Notes: generated by a model not told the origin, from the letters alone. A stretch of 64,000 bases of DNA from Facklamia hominis CCUG 36813 (GCF_000301035.1 NZ_JH932292.1:372001-436000), one strand, 5' to 3'; positions 25,178 to 35,368 are shown, counted from the first letter of the stretch. Program-made: numbers and translations.

Positions 25178-25783
25178 ATGCCAATTATTATTTTATTATG
25201 CGCTTATCTGGCGGGATCAATTCCTTCTGGGGTCTGGTATTCAAAATGGGTTCACCACATTGATGTACGAGAACTCGGATCGGGTAATTCTGGTGGTTCT
25301 AATATAGGACGTAATTTTGGTAAAAAAGCAGCTTTTATCGTAATTACCATTGACTTATTAAAGGGATGGATACCAACAGCGTTAGCCTACCATTACTTTG
25401 CTGGACAACAAGATTGGTTGGTCATGGGTGTAGGAATTGCTTGTGTGATTGGTCATGCCTACCCCCTCTTTGCCCATTTTAAAGGGGGTAAAATTGTTGC
25501 GACATCAATAGGGGTTCTATTAGGCTTCCATTTTTACTTGGCTATTTGCCAAGTCATTCTACTTGTTATTTGCCTCTATCTCTCTTCCATGATTTCACTG
25601 GCCGCAATGGTCTCATACACCCTAACGGTCATCTATATTATTATGACTCAAGCCTTTGTCTATAAGATCGGTTTTACCGCCATCGCACTTTTTATGATTT
25701 ACCGCCATCGACAAAATATTGACCGAATTCTTCATGGTAATGAACGACGTCTTCCATTTGGTCTGTATCGCACCAATAAATAA
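25178..25783 (+). CDS. plsY: Glycerol-3-phosphate acyltransferase PlsY (motifs slightly divergent)
   Basis: The 201-residue membrane enzyme transfers the acyl group from acyl phosphate to glycerol-3-phosphate, the first step of phospholipid synthesis. All three family motifs are recognisable: GSGNSGGSNIGRNFG (motif 1), DLLKG (motif 2) and GHAYPLFAHFKGGK (motif 3). Motif 1 has G-S in place of the usual A-T, and the last motif continues KIVATS rather than KGVAT. It has about five hydrophobic segments. An AAAGGAGG site precedes the ATG. It may be a functional but divergent PlsY or a second paralogue. Confidence 0.85.
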   Translation: MPIIILLCAYLAGSIPSGVWYSKWVHHIDVRELGSGNSGGSNIGRNFGKKAAFIVITIDLLKGWIPTALAYHYFAGQQDWLVMGVGIACVIGHAYPLFAHFKGGKIVATSIGVLLGFHFYLAICQVILLVICLYLSSMISLAAMVSYTLTVIYIIMTQAFVYKIGFTAIALFMIYRHRQNIDRILHGNERRLPFGLYRTNK

Positions 25784-25805
25784 CGACTCAATCCATTCAA
25801 TCCTG

Positions 25806-25840
25806 AAAAAGGCTGTGACAAAAAAAGTCACAGCCTTTTT
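25806..25840. terminator. Bidirectional terminator between plsY and the thioredoxin-like lipoprotein
   Basis: AAAAAGGCTGTGAC and GTCACAGCCTTTTT form a perfect 14-bp stem with a 7-base loop. Confidence 0.95.
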
Positions 25841-25867
25841 AGTTAATATTTAAAATTCACTCTGCCT

Positions 25868-26431
25868 TCAATCAGCTCTAACCTGTTGCAACAAATCCTC
25901 AATCTCCTGCATTTTACTTTGATGGTCTACTTGTCCAATAATTTTATCCGACTTGATTAGAAAGAGTGCAGGTACCGTTGAGATCTTCAAAAAATCAATC
26001 AAGTCATCAAAATCGGCATCCTCTTGATGATCCATCACATTATAATAAGCAATCCGAAGCTCCAAACGATCAGCCAAATGGTTCAGCTTTGGAACAAAAG
26101 CCTGGCAAAAAGGACAGTCCTCAAATCCCAGATACAAAAGATAAACTTGATCAGATTGTTGATTTTTATAATTTTGATAAGCTTGAGGCCCATTTAAAAG
26201 ATCTAATGAAGTTTGATCTTTGGGATCCACCGGTATCGGTGGGTCCATCTGATGATACTGGTCCAAGGCCTGGTAAGCCTCTTGCTTTTCTTGCTTTGTA
26301 AGGTCCAAAAGATTAACTGACAATTCCTTGAGTTTTAAGGGATTTAGGTCAGAATAATTACTCTTAGAATAAGTCCCCTGACAAGCCGTTAATAATAAGA
26401 CCAGCCCCATTATGACAATTTTCTTCATCAT
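25868..26431 (-). CDS. Thioredoxin-like lipoprotein with CPFC motif
   Basis: The 187-residue protein has a lipoprotein signal with lipobox LTAC (Cys near residue 17) and a thioredoxin fold with LGFEDCPFCQAFVPKL (about residues 102-117) and cis-proline in STVPALFLI. It is therefore an extracytoplasmic thiol oxidoreductase anchored to the membrane, possibly acting on disulfides of exported proteins. It begins 9 bp after the epimerase-like gene. The 2426-2791 gene encodes a cytoplasmic relative without a signal peptide. Confidence 0.75.
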   Translation of the reverse strand: MMKKIVIMGLVLLLTACQGTYSKSNYSDLNPLKLKELSVNLLDLTKQEKQEAYQALDQYHQMDPPIPVDPKDQTSLDLLNGPQAYQNYKNQQSDQVYLLYLGFEDCPFCQAFVPKLNHLADRLELRIAYYNVMDHQEDADFDDLIDFLKISTVPALFLIKSDKIIGQVDHQSKMQEIEDLLQQVRAD

Positions 26432-26440
26432 CTTTATATC

Positions 26441-27334
26441 CTACTCACTCTTATCAAAGCGAATGGTTAAATCATGTGTCTGCAACTGATTACAATCTAA
26501 AGCGATAATACCCTCTTTTTCAGTTAGATCCCCCTTGAAGTAATCATAATCTGAGATCCCGGTTGCAGCTTGTAATTGAATAAAATCGGCCCGCTTTGGA
26601 TAGGAAGCCCAAATCCCTAGGTAGTACATACCACTTGGCTTAAATTCAATGCCTGCTCCTTGAACTTCATCCTTCAGTATCACTTCGGTATGATGGCTCA
26701 CCTGATGAATCACAGGTCCTCGGCGGAATTCTTTATAATCTAAGATATGCTTGCTAACATCACTAAAATGGGTCTTACGGTCATGGACCAATCCTTCTTT
26801 ATTCAAGGGAAGCCGGAAATAATGGCCTTCCGGTTCAATATCCAACCACACCCGATCAAATTCTCGTTTATTCTTTAAAGAATAGGTTGAAACATTAAAG
26901 GTTGGCAGGTAGCCCAAGCTATAATAAAGGGGCTGATCACTCGAAGGATTCAAGACCTCAAAAGAAATTGTAATTGTCTTTTCAAATAAGGTATAAGTCA
27001 CCTGCAATGAAAAGTCAAAGGGATATTGTAAACGGGTCTCTTCACTTGACTTTAAGCAAAAGGAGACGGAATGCTGTGATTGATGTTGCAAACTAAAGGG
27101 CATCTCCCTTACAAAGCCATCTTGCGGCATAGAATAAACCTGATCTTTGTAACGATATTGATTATTCACTAATGAACCCACAAACGGAAAGGAGATGGGT
27201 GCTTGGAATGGCCAAGTTTTCTTATCTCCTTGCCAGATAAATTCATAATTCGATTTTTTATCAATCACTGATTGAATTTGTGCTCCTACTTCACTAATAT
27301 CAATTTTTAATGATGAATTCTCAATTGTTACCAT
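26441..27334 (-). CDS. Aldose 1-epimerase family protein (LacX-like)
   Basis: The 297-residue protein matches the galactose-mutarotase-like beta-sandwich family. Typical stretches are LKIDISEVGAQIQSVIDKKS, FIWQGDKKTWPFQAPISFPF and LYYSLGYLPTFNV. It should act on sugars at the anomeric carbon in the cytoplasm, but the LacX subgroup often lacks a defined substrate. It follows hslU by 19 bp and is followed by the thioredoxin-like lipoprotein, so it may be the tail of the xerC-hslVU operon rather than part of a sugar cluster. Confidence 0.75.
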   Translation of the reverse strand: MVTIENSSLKIDISEVGAQIQSVIDKKSNYEFIWQGDKKTWPFQAPISFPFVGSLVNNQYRYKDQVYSMPQDGFVREMPFSLQHQSQHSVSFCLKSSEETRLQYPFDFSLQVTYTLFEKTITISFEVLNPSSDQPLYYSLGYLPTFNVSTYSLKNKREFDRVWLDIEPEGHYFRLPLNKEGLVHDRKTHFSDVSKHILDYKEFRRGPVIHQVSHHTEVILKDEVQGAGIEFKPSGMYYLGIWASYPKRADFIQLQAATGISDYDYFKGDLTEKEGIIALDCNQLQTHDLTIRFDKSE

Positions 27335-27353
27335 ACAGGCTAACTCCTCTTTT

Positions 27354-28757
27354 TTATAATATATAATGACTTAAGTCCGTATTGTTCACTTTATCGGCTA
27401 AACGATCATCCACATATTTTTGATTGATTTCTACTTTCATTGGGGCATCAGCTGCTTCAAACAACAATTCTTCCAAGACAGTTTCTAAAATGGTATGAAG
27501 ACGACGTGCCCCAATATTATCGGTTTCCCGGTTCAAGGTCACTGCATAATAAGCCATCCGTTGAATGGCATCCTCAGTAAAACTCACTTCCACCATTTCA
27601 GTTGCTAATAAAGCTTGATATTGCTTCAACAAAGCATTCTTCGGTTGAGTTAAAATATTAACGAAGTCTTCTTCAACAAGATCATCCAAATGCACTCGAA
27701 TTGGGAAACGACCTTGCAGTTCTGGAATCAGATCCGATGGCTTACACTCATGAAAGGCTCCCGATCCAATAAATAAGATATGATCTGTCGCAATAATACC
27801 ATACTTGGTTTGGACTTGAGATCCCTCCACAATTGGAAGAATGTCTCGTTGAACACCTTGACGAGAGACTTGACCAGAATCGCGACCTGACATAGCAATC
27901 TTATCCATTTCGTCAATAAAGATAATGCCAGATTCTTGGGCGAGTTTAAGTGCCTTTTGGTGAATGTCATCTTGATTCACTAGCTTATCCGCTTCTTCAT
28001 CAGTTAATAGCTCAACCGCTTCTTTAACCGTAACAGTTCGCTCGATGAACTTCTTGGGCTTTAAGGAATTGATCGAATCTTGCATCTCCATCATCTGTTC
28101 CATGGCTGGGTTCAAGGAGGTCAACTGCACCTTTTGTTCCTGCATCTTAATGGTCACTTCATGTTTATCTAATTTATGGTCTCGAATTTGCTGACGGATA
28201 GCTCGGCGATTAGAAGCAAGCTCTTCACTCTCCACTTCCTCCTCTTCGCCCCCTTCTTCTGCTTGGGTCAATTGTTTAAATAAGGACTGCATATCAAATG
28301 GCATACCTTCCTTATGAGCTTCTTTTTTAGCTTTTTTCTCTTTGTTAGGTACCAAGGCTTTTGCCACCCGTTCAATGGCACGAGCTTCAGCAGTATCAGC
28401 GACCTCCTCATGCATCTGTTGACGCACGATCCGAATCGCATTTTCTACCAGGTCACGGACCATGGACTCGACATCTCGGCCAACATAACCAACTTCCGTA
28501 TACTTAGTCGCTTCCACCTTGACAAAAGGTGCTTGCGAATATTTTGCCAATCTTCGGGCTATTTCTGTTTTACCTACCCCAGTAGGACCGATCATTAATA
28601 AGTTCTTAGGCTTCACTTCTTCTTGCATTTCATCGTCTAATTTTAAACGACGCTCACGATTACGCATGGCTACAGCCACCGCTCGCTTAGCTTGCTTTTG
28701 TCCAACAATATAACGATCTAACTCCGCTACAATTTGACGAGGACTAAAATTCTTCAT
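27354..28757 (-). CDS. hslU: HslU (ClpY) ATPase of the HslVU protease
   Basis: The 467-residue AAA+ unfoldase has Walker A GPTGVGKTE (about residues 54-62), pore motif TEVGYVGRDVE, Walker B GIIFIDEMDKI, sensor EGSQVQTKYG and a C-terminal small domain with NIGARRLHTILE. A charged I-domain (about 110-240, rich in Glu and Lys) separates the Walker motifs. It threads substrates into HslV in the cytoplasm. It starts 11 bp after hslV and is co-transcribed with it. Confidence 0.95.
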   Translation of the reverse strand: MKNFSPRQIVAELDRYIVGQKQAKRAVAVAMRNRERRLKLDDEMQEEVKPKNLLMIGPTGVGKTEIARRLAKYSQAPFVKVEATKYTEVGYVGRDVESMVRDLVENAIRIVRQQMHEEVADTAEARAIERVAKALVPNKEKKAKKEAHKEGMPFDMQSLFKQLTQAEEGGEEEEVESEELASNRRAIRQQIRDHKLDKHEVTIKMQEQKVQLTSLNPAMEQMMEMQDSINSLKPKKFIERTVTVKEAVELLTDEEADKLVNQDDIHQKALKLAQESGIIFIDEMDKIAMSGRDSGQVSRQGVQRDILPIVEGSQVQTKYGIIATDHILFIGSGAFHECKPSDLIPELQGRFPIRVHLDDLVEEDFVNILTQPKNALLKQYQALLATEMVEVSFTEDAIQRMAYYAVTLNRETDNIGARRLHTILETVLEELLFEAADAPMKVEINQKYVDDRLADKVNNTDLSHYIL

Positions 28758-28768
28758 TCTTCATTCTC

Positions 28769-29296
28769 CTAACTAAATGACTCAATAATGATATTGTCAT
28801 TGGTGTATACATCGATTTCTGAAGCGATCTGAAGGGCTCTTTTAGCAATTTCTTCGGCCGTTAAATCATTTTCAATGCGAATCATGGCTCGAGCTGCTGA
28901 CAATGCAAAATTACCACCCGATCCAATCGTTAAAATACCATCATCTGGCTCAATCACTTCCCCTGTACCAGAAACCAATAACAATTCATCTTTATTCATC
29001 ACAATGATTAAGGCCTCTAAGCGTTGCAAAGATCGGTCTGTCCGCCATTGCTTGGCAACTTCCACAGCTGCTCTAGTTAATTGACCTTGGTGCGCTTGTA
29101 ATTTTTCCTCAAACATCTCTGAAAGGGTCATCGCATCCGCTACACCACCAGCAAATCCAATCACCACTTGATCATTGAAGATTCGGCGGAGCTTACGTGC
29201 CCCAGATTTCATCACAAATTTTTCACCCATTGTTACTTGACCGTCACCAGCCATAGCAAGTTGATTTCCTTTTTTAACCGCACATACTGTCGTCAT
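28769..29296 (-). CDS. hslV: HslV (ClpQ) peptidase subunit
   Basis: The 175-residue proteasome-like peptidase begins [20 protein letters not shown]. Thr2 should become the N-terminal nucleophile after Met removal, as in E. coli HslV and unlike the Ser form of Bacillus Cod[15 protein letters not shown] and [13 protein letters not shown] are conserved. It overlaps the end of xerC by four bases (ATGA), so translation is coupled. Confidence 0.95.
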   Translation of the reverse strand: MTTVCAVKKGNQLAMAGDGQVTMGEKFVMKSGARKLRRIFNDQVVIGFAGGVADAMTLSEMFEEKLQAHQGQLTRAAVEVAKQWRTDRSLQRLEALIIVMNKDELLLVSGTGEVIEPDDGILTIGSGGNFALSAARAMIRIENDLTAEEIAKRALQIASEIDVYTNDNIIIESFS

Positions 29297-30210
29297 TCTG
29301 ATTCCTCCTTAGATTGTCTTTTTGCCCTTGGAAAGGCATTTAAATAAGCTTTTTTTAAACTAGCATTGGAAATATGTGTATAAATTTGAGTCGAAGATAG
29401 ATTCTCATGGCCTAGTAATTCTTGAACAGACCGCAAATCCGCCCCATGGTCCAATAGATGCGTCGCAAATGAATGGCGAAACTTATGGGGATGCACCGTT
29501 ACGGTTAAATGATGCTGATCCACCAAGGCTTGAAGAATCCGTCGCAGTTGGTGACGGGTTAATGGCTTACCCTTATCCGATAAAAAGAGAAAATCTCCAC
29601 TCTCACTCGAAACTAATCGGGGCCGATCCTGACTGAGATAGCTTTTAACAGCCAAGGCCGCTGGATCACCAAACGGAATCAGGCGTTCTTTATTCCCCTT
29701 ACCGATTACCCGAAGCCATTGACGGTCCAAATCCACCTGAGTCAATTTTAGACCCACACACTCGGAGACCCGCATCCCGGTTCCATATAACAATTCAAGT
29801 AGGGCAAGATTGCGCTCTTTATGTGGCGCTTGATCACAACGAGCCGCTTCCAGCAGCTGGCTTATCTCTTCTTCATAAAAGAAGTCTGGTAATCGTTCTT
29901 TCTTTGCCTTATAAGTAATTAATTCCATAGGATCCTGATCAATCCACTCTCGCCTTAGGCAATAAGCAAAAAAAGACCGCAAGCTAGATAATTTGCGACT
30001 AATTGTGGTCGAAGATAAACCTCGTTCATTCAAGTAAGCTAAAAATAAGCGCATATCGTGATAGGTCAACTCGGCTAATTTCCCACCGCCTGATTGATCA
30101 ATAAAAACTTGAAATTCCTCCAAGTCCCTTTGGTATGCTTGAAGAGTATGCTGTGAATAGCGTCGCTCGTTATTTATATAGGCTAAGAATGATTGAATCG
30201 CTGCTCGCAA
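29293..30210 (-). CDS. xerC: Tyrosine recombinase XerC
   Basis: The 305-residue site-specific recombinase resolves chromosome dimers at dif with its partner XerD. The N-terminal SAM-like domain holds [16 protein letters not shown]. The catalytic residues lie in [10 protein letters not shown] (Arg), [11 protein letters not shown] (Lys), [14 protein letters not shown] (His and Arg), LLGHENLSS (His) and TQIYTHI (Tyr). It is first in the xerC-hslV-hslU cluster, the Firmicute codVWXY arrangement, but codY is not found after hslU in this window. Confidence 0.93.
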   Translation of the reverse strand: MRAAIQSFLAYINNERRYSQHTLQAYQRDLEEFQVFIDQSGGGKLAELTYHDMRLFLAYLNERGLSSTTISRKLSSLRSFFAYCLRREWIDQDPMELITYKAKKERLPDFFYEEEISQLLEAARCDQAPHKERNLALLELLYGTGMRVSECVGLKLTQVDLDRQWLRVIGKGNKERLIPFGDPAALAVKSYLSQDRPRLVSSESGDFLFLSDKGKPLTRHQLRRILQALVDQHHLTVTVHPHKFRHSFATHLLDHGADLRSVQELLGHENLSSTQIYTHISNASLKKAYLNAFPRAKRQSKEESE

Positions 30211-30367
30211 ACGTCCACATCCTTTTTATGTACTAGATAAGTCCATTATACCCTTTTATGTCAAAGATTTCGAATGATAAAACTTCAATTGGCTTCTTTT
30301 TAGAGAATTACTCTCAGAAAAATAAAGAAATCAAGTAAAAATCCTTAAAAGTCTTAATCTATCGCTA

Positions 30368-30405
30368 AAAAAGCTAGCTCTGGTCGTACCATAAGCTAGC
30401 TTTTT
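30368..30405. terminator. Terminator between topA and xerC
   Basis: AAAAAGCTAGC and GCTAGCTTTTT form a perfect 11-bp stem with T runs on both strands. The rest of the 30211-30439 gap holds no gene. Confidence 0.85.
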
Positions 30406-30439
30406 GCAATATTCAAGCTGTCCAAATCCTATCATTGTC

Positions 30440-32500
30440 TTAGTTCTGTAGGTCTTCCTCATAATCACAAGAAGAACACTTAACCTGTTTTCCTTTACGA
30501 GACACCTTTTCAATCAGATATTCCCCACACTTAGGACAAGTTCTGGCAATCGGTTGATCCCAAGACACAAAATCACAATCTGGATAACGCGAGCATCCAA
30601 AGAACTTGCGGTTTTTCTTGGATTTCCGTTCAACTACTTGACCCTCGTGACACTTAGGACAAGTCACCCCGATTTCCTTAACAATGGCCTGGGTATGGCG
30701 ACAATCCGGGAAGTTGGAACAAGCATAAAATTTACCAAAACGACCAATTTTAATCACCATCGGATGACCGCACTCTGGGCAATCAAAACCAGCGGGCTCA
30801 TCCTTAATCTCCACTTCCTGCATTTGGTCTTCTGCTGTATGAAGGTCCTTTTCAAACATTTTATAGAATTCTGCCAATACCTGTTGCCAAATCTGTCCAC
30901 CGGCTTCAATATCATCCAGTTGTCCTTCCATATTAGCCGTAAAATCACTGTTTACAATGGCAGGGAAATATTCTTCCATCACCTGATTAACAATCGAACC
31001 TAGCTCGGTTGGCATAAAACGCTTGGCTTCCATCTTAACGTAGTAACGTTTACGCAAGGTTTCCAAGGTTGGAGCATAGGTAGAAGGTCTGCCGATACCA
31101 AGTTCTTCTAAAACTTTAACCAATGCAGCTTCCGTATAGCGTGCCGGTGGTTGGGTAAAGTGTTGACTGGGATCCAACTTAGCTAATTTCACCGCATCCC
31201 CTTGTGCTAAAGCAGGCAGGTAATTGTCTTTATCAGACTTAGTCGGATAGACCTTTAGGAAGCCTTCAAACTTAATCCGTGATCCCTTAGCTCTGAAATT
31301 AACGGAATGCTGACTGATATCCGCTCGAATGGTGTCAAAGACAGCATTGGCCATTTGAGAAGCCATAAACCGACTCCAGATCAGAGCATAGAGTCGATAT
31401 TGATCCTTGCTTAGGGATTCCTTAATCGACTCTGGGGTCAAAGTGACATCCGAAGGACGAATGGCCTCATGGGCATCTTGTGCTCCTTGTTGTTTATTTC
31501 CTTTTTGGCCTGGACCCAGATAATTTTTACCATAGGTCGATTCAATGTACCGACAGGCCATCTCTCTGGCAGACGCCGAAATCCGCGTTGAATCCGTACG
31601 CATGTAGGTAATAAGTCCGACCGTATTCCCCTTAATCGAAATCCCTTCATAAAGCTGTTGAGCAACCATCATCGTCTTCCCTGTTCTAAAGTTCAATCGA
31701 TTGGCCGCATCCTGTTGCATCGTCGAAGTGGTAAAAGGTGCATAGGGCTGACGTTGCCGGGTGCTCTCTTCTACCTTATCCACTGTGAAAGCTTCTTTTT
31801 CATCTAATAGAGTCAAGATTTGATTAACCTGATCTTCGTTATTTAAATCGAGCTTCTTGCCTTCTTTTCCATAAAAATCTGCCTCAAACTGGCTTCGCCC
31901 TTTTTTAAATTTGGCTGTTAGCTTCCAATACTCTTCTGGTTTAAAGGCTGAGATCTGTTTTTCACGGTCAATAATGATCTTTAGAGCCGTTGATTGAACC
32001 CGACCTGCCGATAGGCCCCGCTTAATCTTTTTCCAAAGGAGAGGTGAAATCGAATAACCAACAATACGGTCTAGTATTCGCCGAGCTTGTTGGGCATCCA
32101 CCAAATCCTGATCGATTTTACGTGGATGTTTAAAGGCTTCTTTCACCGCTGCCTTAGTAATCTCATTAAAGACCACCCGGTTAGGCTCATTTCGATCCAG
32201 ATCTAAAAGATAAGATAGATGCCAAGCAATGGCTTCCCCTTCACGGTCCGGGTCACTTGCCAGGAAGACTTTCTCGGCCTTTTTCGCTAATTTACGAAGC
32301 TCTTTAATTGTGTCGCCACGACCGCGAATCGAAATATAATCCGGCTCAAAGCCTTCTTCAATATTGACACCCATCCGTGACTTAGGTAAGTCACGCAAGT
32401 GTCCCTTAGACGCAACCACCTTATAATTACGTCCCAGGTATTTATCAATTGTTTTGGCTTTTGTGGGCGATTCGACAATCACGAGATATTTATAGGCCAA
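30440..32500 (-). CDS. topA: DNA topoisomerase I
   Basis: The 686-residue type IA enzyme relaxes negative supercoils. TOPRIM motifs are [17 protein letters not shown] and [17 protein letters not shown]. The active-site Tyr is in [12 protein letters not shown]. Three C-terminal zinc ribbons follow (CPECGHPM...[15 protein letters not shown]...CSRYPDC and CPKCGEYL...CSSC), the usual number in Firmicutes. The gene has its own promoter and a 100-nt leader containing a hairpin. It lies downstream of dprA, the conserved rnhB-dprA-topA order. Confidence 0.95.
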   Translation of the reverse strand: MAYKYLVIVESPTKAKTIDKYLGRNYKVVASKGHLRDLPKSRMGVNIEEGFEPDYISIRGRGDTIKELRKLAKKAEKVFLASDPDREGEAIAWHLSYLLDLDRNEPNRVVFNEITKAAVKEAFKHPRKIDQDLVDAQQARRILDRIVGYSISPLLWKKIKRGLSAGRVQSTALKIIIDREKQISAFKPEEYWKLTAKFKKGRSQFEADFYGKEGKKLDLNNEDQVNQILTLLDEKEAFTVDKVEESTRQRQPYAPFTTSTMQQDAANRLNFRTGKTMMVAQQLYEGISIKGNTVGLITYMRTDSTRISASAREMACRYIESTYGKNYLGPGQKGNKQQGAQDAHEAIRPSDVTLTPESIKESLSKDQYRLYALIWSRFMASQMANAVFDTIRADISQHSVNFRAKGSRIKFEGFLKVYPTKSDKDNYLPALAQGDAVKLAKLDPSQHFTQPPARYTEAALVKVLEELGIGRPSTYAPTLETLRKRYYVKMEAKRFMPTELGSIVNQVMEEYFPAIVNSDFTANMEGQLDDIEAGGQIWQQVLAEFYKMFEKDLHTAEDQMQEVEIKDEPAGFDCPECGHPMVIKIGRFGKFYACSNFPDCRHTQAIVKEIGVTCPKCHEGQVVERKSKKNRKFFGCSRYPDCDFVSWDQPIARTCPKCGEYLIEKVSRKGKQVKCSSCDYEEDLQN

Positions 32501-32614
32501 GTAGCATTCATCCTTTTCTTGGTTTTTAAGTTAGACCGCTGCTGATCATCAAAGACTGAGATCACGCGTCGCAGTTCTTCGATTGAATTCCATCGGACTG
32601 CGTTAACAATCCAT

Positions 32615-32642
32615 ATTTTAACATCAAAAAGTCATTTGTCCA
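32615..32642 (-). promoter_or_regulatory. Promoter of topA
   Basis: TGGACA and TAAAAT are 16 bp apart on the minus strand between dprA and topA. The transcript would start with a leader of about 105 nt, in which GCAGT...ACTGC and an inner CGAT...ATCG can form a hairpin. Confidence 0.55.
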
Positions 32643-32696
32643 CTATTTAATCATTTTAGCTTTTTGATCTAGCAAAAATTCAGCGAATAGAATGGA

Positions 32697-33596
32697 TTAT
32701 TTGGGACGAGTTATATCTTGTTGACAGGCATATAGATGATGCAAGTCTTGAACAAAACCAGGAATATCAGTAAGCGCTGCTGCCCCAGCCGCTATCAGTT
32801 CATTACAGCCCTTCGATTGAGGGTCATCGATCGGACCAGGTAGAGCATAAATTTGACGATTATATTCCAAGGCATAATTAGCAGTGATTAAGGAGCCCGA
32901 GCGCTGAGCCGCTTGAATGATAACCGTAGCTAGACTTAAACCAGCAACTAAACGATTACGTCCGACAAATTGATACTTGCGCGGACCTTGATCGGGAAAG
33001 TACTCACTCAAAATTAAATGACGCTGTGCCAGACGGTCTTGAAAGGCTGCATGCTCTCTAGGATAGGGCTGATTAAAGCCCGAAGGTAAGATTGCAATCG
33101 TCGTTCTAGGTCGATAGCGATCTGCCCTTTGCTGGCAAATATAATCCACCCCTTTAGCAAGGCCCGAAACCAAAACAAATCCGGACTCTAACAAGGCCTG
33201 ACTGATATGCAAACTCGCTTTTTGACCATATGCCGATAGCTTTCTAGAACCAATGATAGATACGCACTGCTTTTCTAGAAGGGACAGATCCCCTTGATAG
33301 TAGACTAATAGCGGTGGTTGAGGAATTTGTAGCCATAATTTTGGGTAGGTATTCTCACCAAAGGCAAAAGTCTGCTTAGATAGTTGGGCAACCTGGGCTT
33401 CGTATTCAACCCAATCCTTAAAAAGAGAGGGATGCTCTTTATTAAAGGCTCCAATCCGACCTAACTTTTCAGCCAACGCATAACAATCCTGCTTATCTCT
33501 GATCGAGCTTGTTAATAGATGATTTAAATAAACCCAACGATCATGGTAGGAGACCTTTTTTAGATCTAAATAGATTAACGCTTGTTTAAAATGCAT
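32697..33596 (-). CDS. dprA: DNA-processing protein DprA
   Basis: The 299-residue protein has the extended Rossmann domain that binds single-stranded DNA and loads RecA during transformation. Family motifs are SIIGSRKLSAYGQ, LVSGLAKGVDYICQQ, RNRLVAGLSLATVIIQA, SGSLITANYALEYNRQ and ALPGPIDDPQSKGCN. The ATG at 33596 is chosen because AGAGGTGA lies before it; an in-frame GTG three codons upstream overlaps that site. There is no C-terminal DML1 winged helix of obvious length. It suggests competence potential, though other com genes are not in the window. Confidence 0.92.
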   Translation of the reverse strand: MHFKQALIYLDLKKVSYHDRWVYLNHLLTSSIRDKQDCYALAEKLGRIGAFNKEHPSLFKDWVEYEAQVAQLSKQTFAFGENTYPKLWLQIPQPPLLVYYQGDLSLLEKQCVSIIGSRKLSAYGQKASLHISQALLESGFVLVSGLAKGVDYICQQRADRYRPRTTIAILPSGFNQPYPREHAAFQDRLAQRHLILSEYFPDQGPRKYQFVGRNRLVAGLSLATVIIQAAQRSGSLITANYALEYNRQIYALPGPIDDPQSKGCNELIAAGAAALTDIPGFVQDLHHLYACQQDITRPK

Positions 33597-33651
33597 TGTT
33601 ATCACCTCTAGTAATAACTAGTGAAAAGTGACTTAAATGCGCTTAAAAAGC

Positions 33652-34440
33652 TTAATGATACCAATGATCCACCTTCATCACTGGACCAAAACTTTGACGG
33701 TGATGAGGAGTCTTGCCATAAGTCTGTAAGGCTTGTAAATGTTGTTTAGTCGGGTAACCCATATGTTGATCAAAGCCAAATTCGGGATACTTAGCCGCTA
33801 ATTCCACCATTTTTTGATCTCGATAGACCTTGGCAATAATTGACGCCGCTGCAATTGACAAGGATTTTTGATCACCTTTAATGAGTGAGGTTTGAGGGGT
33901 TGGCAAATCAAGCGTCATCGCGTCCAATAAAATATGATCTAAATCAAGTGAAAGAGAAATTACTGCCTGCTTCATTGCTTGACGACTGGCCTGATAGATA
34001 TTGATTTCATCAATGACTGATTCCGATACTTCGACAATTTGATAGGCCTTGGCCTCTTTTTGAATCATCTGAGCTAATTCCAAGCGTTTATCATGAGATA
34101 GGCTCTTAGAATCATTAACCTGGTACCAATGAGACGTATCTTGAGGCAGTACCACACAAGCAGCCACCACCGGTCCTGCAATAGGACCCCGTCCGACTTC
34201 ATCCACCCCACCAATAATAGCTTGCGGATTGTCTGTTAGAATGGCTGACTCATAACGCAATCGTTCAAGGTAAGCAACCTTTAGGGCCTGCTGATTTTCA
34301 ATTTGCCGAATACGTTGTTGAAGAATTCGTTGGACTCCTTTTCGCGAATCTTGAGTCAAAGTTTCTAGCAGCGGATCGCTTAGGTCTTCAACTAAGGCTA
34401 GGGCTTGCTTAATTTGTTGAATCGTTAGCCTTTGAGTCAT
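33652..34440 (-). CDS. rnhB: Ribonuclease HII
   Basis: The 262-residue enzyme removes ribonucleotides embedded in DNA. The Firmicute-type N-terminal substrate-binding helix region covers about residues 1-70. The core begins GGVDEVGRGPIAGPVVAACV, with the Asp-Glu of the active site, followed by VNDSKSLSHDKR, HILLDAMTLDLP and IAAASIIAKVYRD. Its first base overlaps the last base of rbgA (TAATG), so translation is coupled. Confidence 0.95.
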   Translation of the reverse strand: MTQRLTIQQIKQALALVEDLSDPLLETLTQDSRKGVQRILQQRIRQIENQQALKVAYLERLRYESAILTDNPQAIIGGVDEVGRGPIAGPVVAACVVLPQDTSHWYQVNDSKSLSHDKRLELAQMIQKEAKAYQIVEVSESVIDEINIYQASRQAMKQAVISLSLDLDHILLDAMTLDLPTPQTSLIKGDQKSLSIAAASIIAKVYRDQKMVELAAKYPEFGFDQHMGYPTKQHLQALQTYGKTPHHRQSFGPVMKVDHWYH

Positions 34441-35288
34441 TAATCCACCCCATCTTGCGGGAATTCTAGACTCAAAGCCCCCAGCTTTCCTGATCGAAAA
34501 TCTTGGATGAGCCCTTCACCCGCTTGATTAAAATCCTCTCCCAAGTTCATGGCCTGAGTAAATTGAATCAAATAATCACTAGAGGATAGGTCTTCAGGAA
34601 CTTCTAACTGATAATGATTCTCTAATAAGCCAGGATAATGTTGACGTAATTGTTCAATTAAAACCAAGGCTAGCTCTTGCATGGGTAATAATTGATCTTT
34701 GATCGCCCCAGTCAGAGCCAAATGATGTCCCGTCATGGGATCCTCAAATTTTGGCCAAAGAATCCCTGGGGTATCCAACAATTCAAATTCTTTACCAATT
34801 TTAAGCCAGCGTTGAGCTTTAGTGACTCCTGGTTTATTACCCGTTTGTGCTTGATTCTTACCTACAAATCGATTGATCAAAGTAGATTTTCCCACATTAG
34901 GAATCCCTAAAATCATAAGTCGAATGGCACGAGGCTTGATTCCCTTGGCTTTACGTTTAGCAAAAAAATCCTGCATTTGATCTTGAATCACACGATTTAT
35001 CGCTTTGGTAGAGCGAAGATGTTGGGCATCAAGACTGAGTGCCTGTTGACCTTGGCTCCGGTAGTAATCTTCCCAAGCGCGAGTAGTAGCAGGATCTGCT
35101 AAATCAGCTTTATTCAAAATAAGCAGAGAAGGCTTTTGGCCGATAATTTCTTGAATGATCGGATTCCGAGAAGACTCGGGAATGCGAGCATCAGCCAGCT
35201 CGATCACTAAATCGACCAATTTTATTTTTTCTTGGGCCTCACGCTTAGCTTTGGCCATATGTCCAGGATACCATTGGATGGTTGGCAT
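34440..35288 (-). CDS. rbgA: Ribosome biogenesis GTPase RbgA (YlqF)
   Basis: The 282-residue protein is a circularly permuted GTPase required for late 50S assembly. In sequence order the motifs are G4 LILNKADLAD, then G1 GIPNVGKSTLINRFVG, G2 region KPGVTKAQRW, and G3 LLDTPGILWPK. The N-terminus IQWYPGHMAKAKRE is the family signature. The ATG at 35288 is preferred because AAAGGA lies 8 bases before it. It heads the rbgA-rnhB pair, with dprA 55 bp further on. Confidence 0.95.
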   Translation of the reverse strand: MPTIQWYPGHMAKAKREAQEKIKLVDLVIELADARIPESSRNPIIQEIIGQKPSLLILNKADLADPATTRAWEDYYRSQGQQALSLDAQHLRSTKAINRVIQDQMQDFFAKRKAKGIKPRAIRLMILGIPNVGKSTLINRFVGKNQAQTGNKPGVTKAQRWLKIGKEFELLDTPGILWPKFEDPMTGHHLALTGAIKDQLLPMQELALVLIEQLRQHYPGLLENHYQLEVPEDLSSSDYLIQFTQAMNLGEDFNQAGEGLIQDFRSGKLGALSLEFPQDGVD

Positions 35289-35338
35289 AATATTCATCCT
35301 TTCTTTGTATTAGATCAGCAAATCAGTTCTAACATAAG

Positions 35339-35368
35339 AGAGGCTAGGACAACGATGTCTTAGCCTCT
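35339..35368 (-). terminator. Hairpin between ctpA and rbgA
   Basis: AGAGGCTAGGACA and TGTCTTAGCCTCT form a 13-bp stem with one G-T pair and an ACGA loop. The minus-strand T tract is weak, so readthrough into rbgA is possible. Confidence 0.5.

Noticed and set aside
30554-31003. 149-codon plus-strand ORF
   Set aside because: It is antisense to topA zinc-ribbon coding sequence and resembles no protein.
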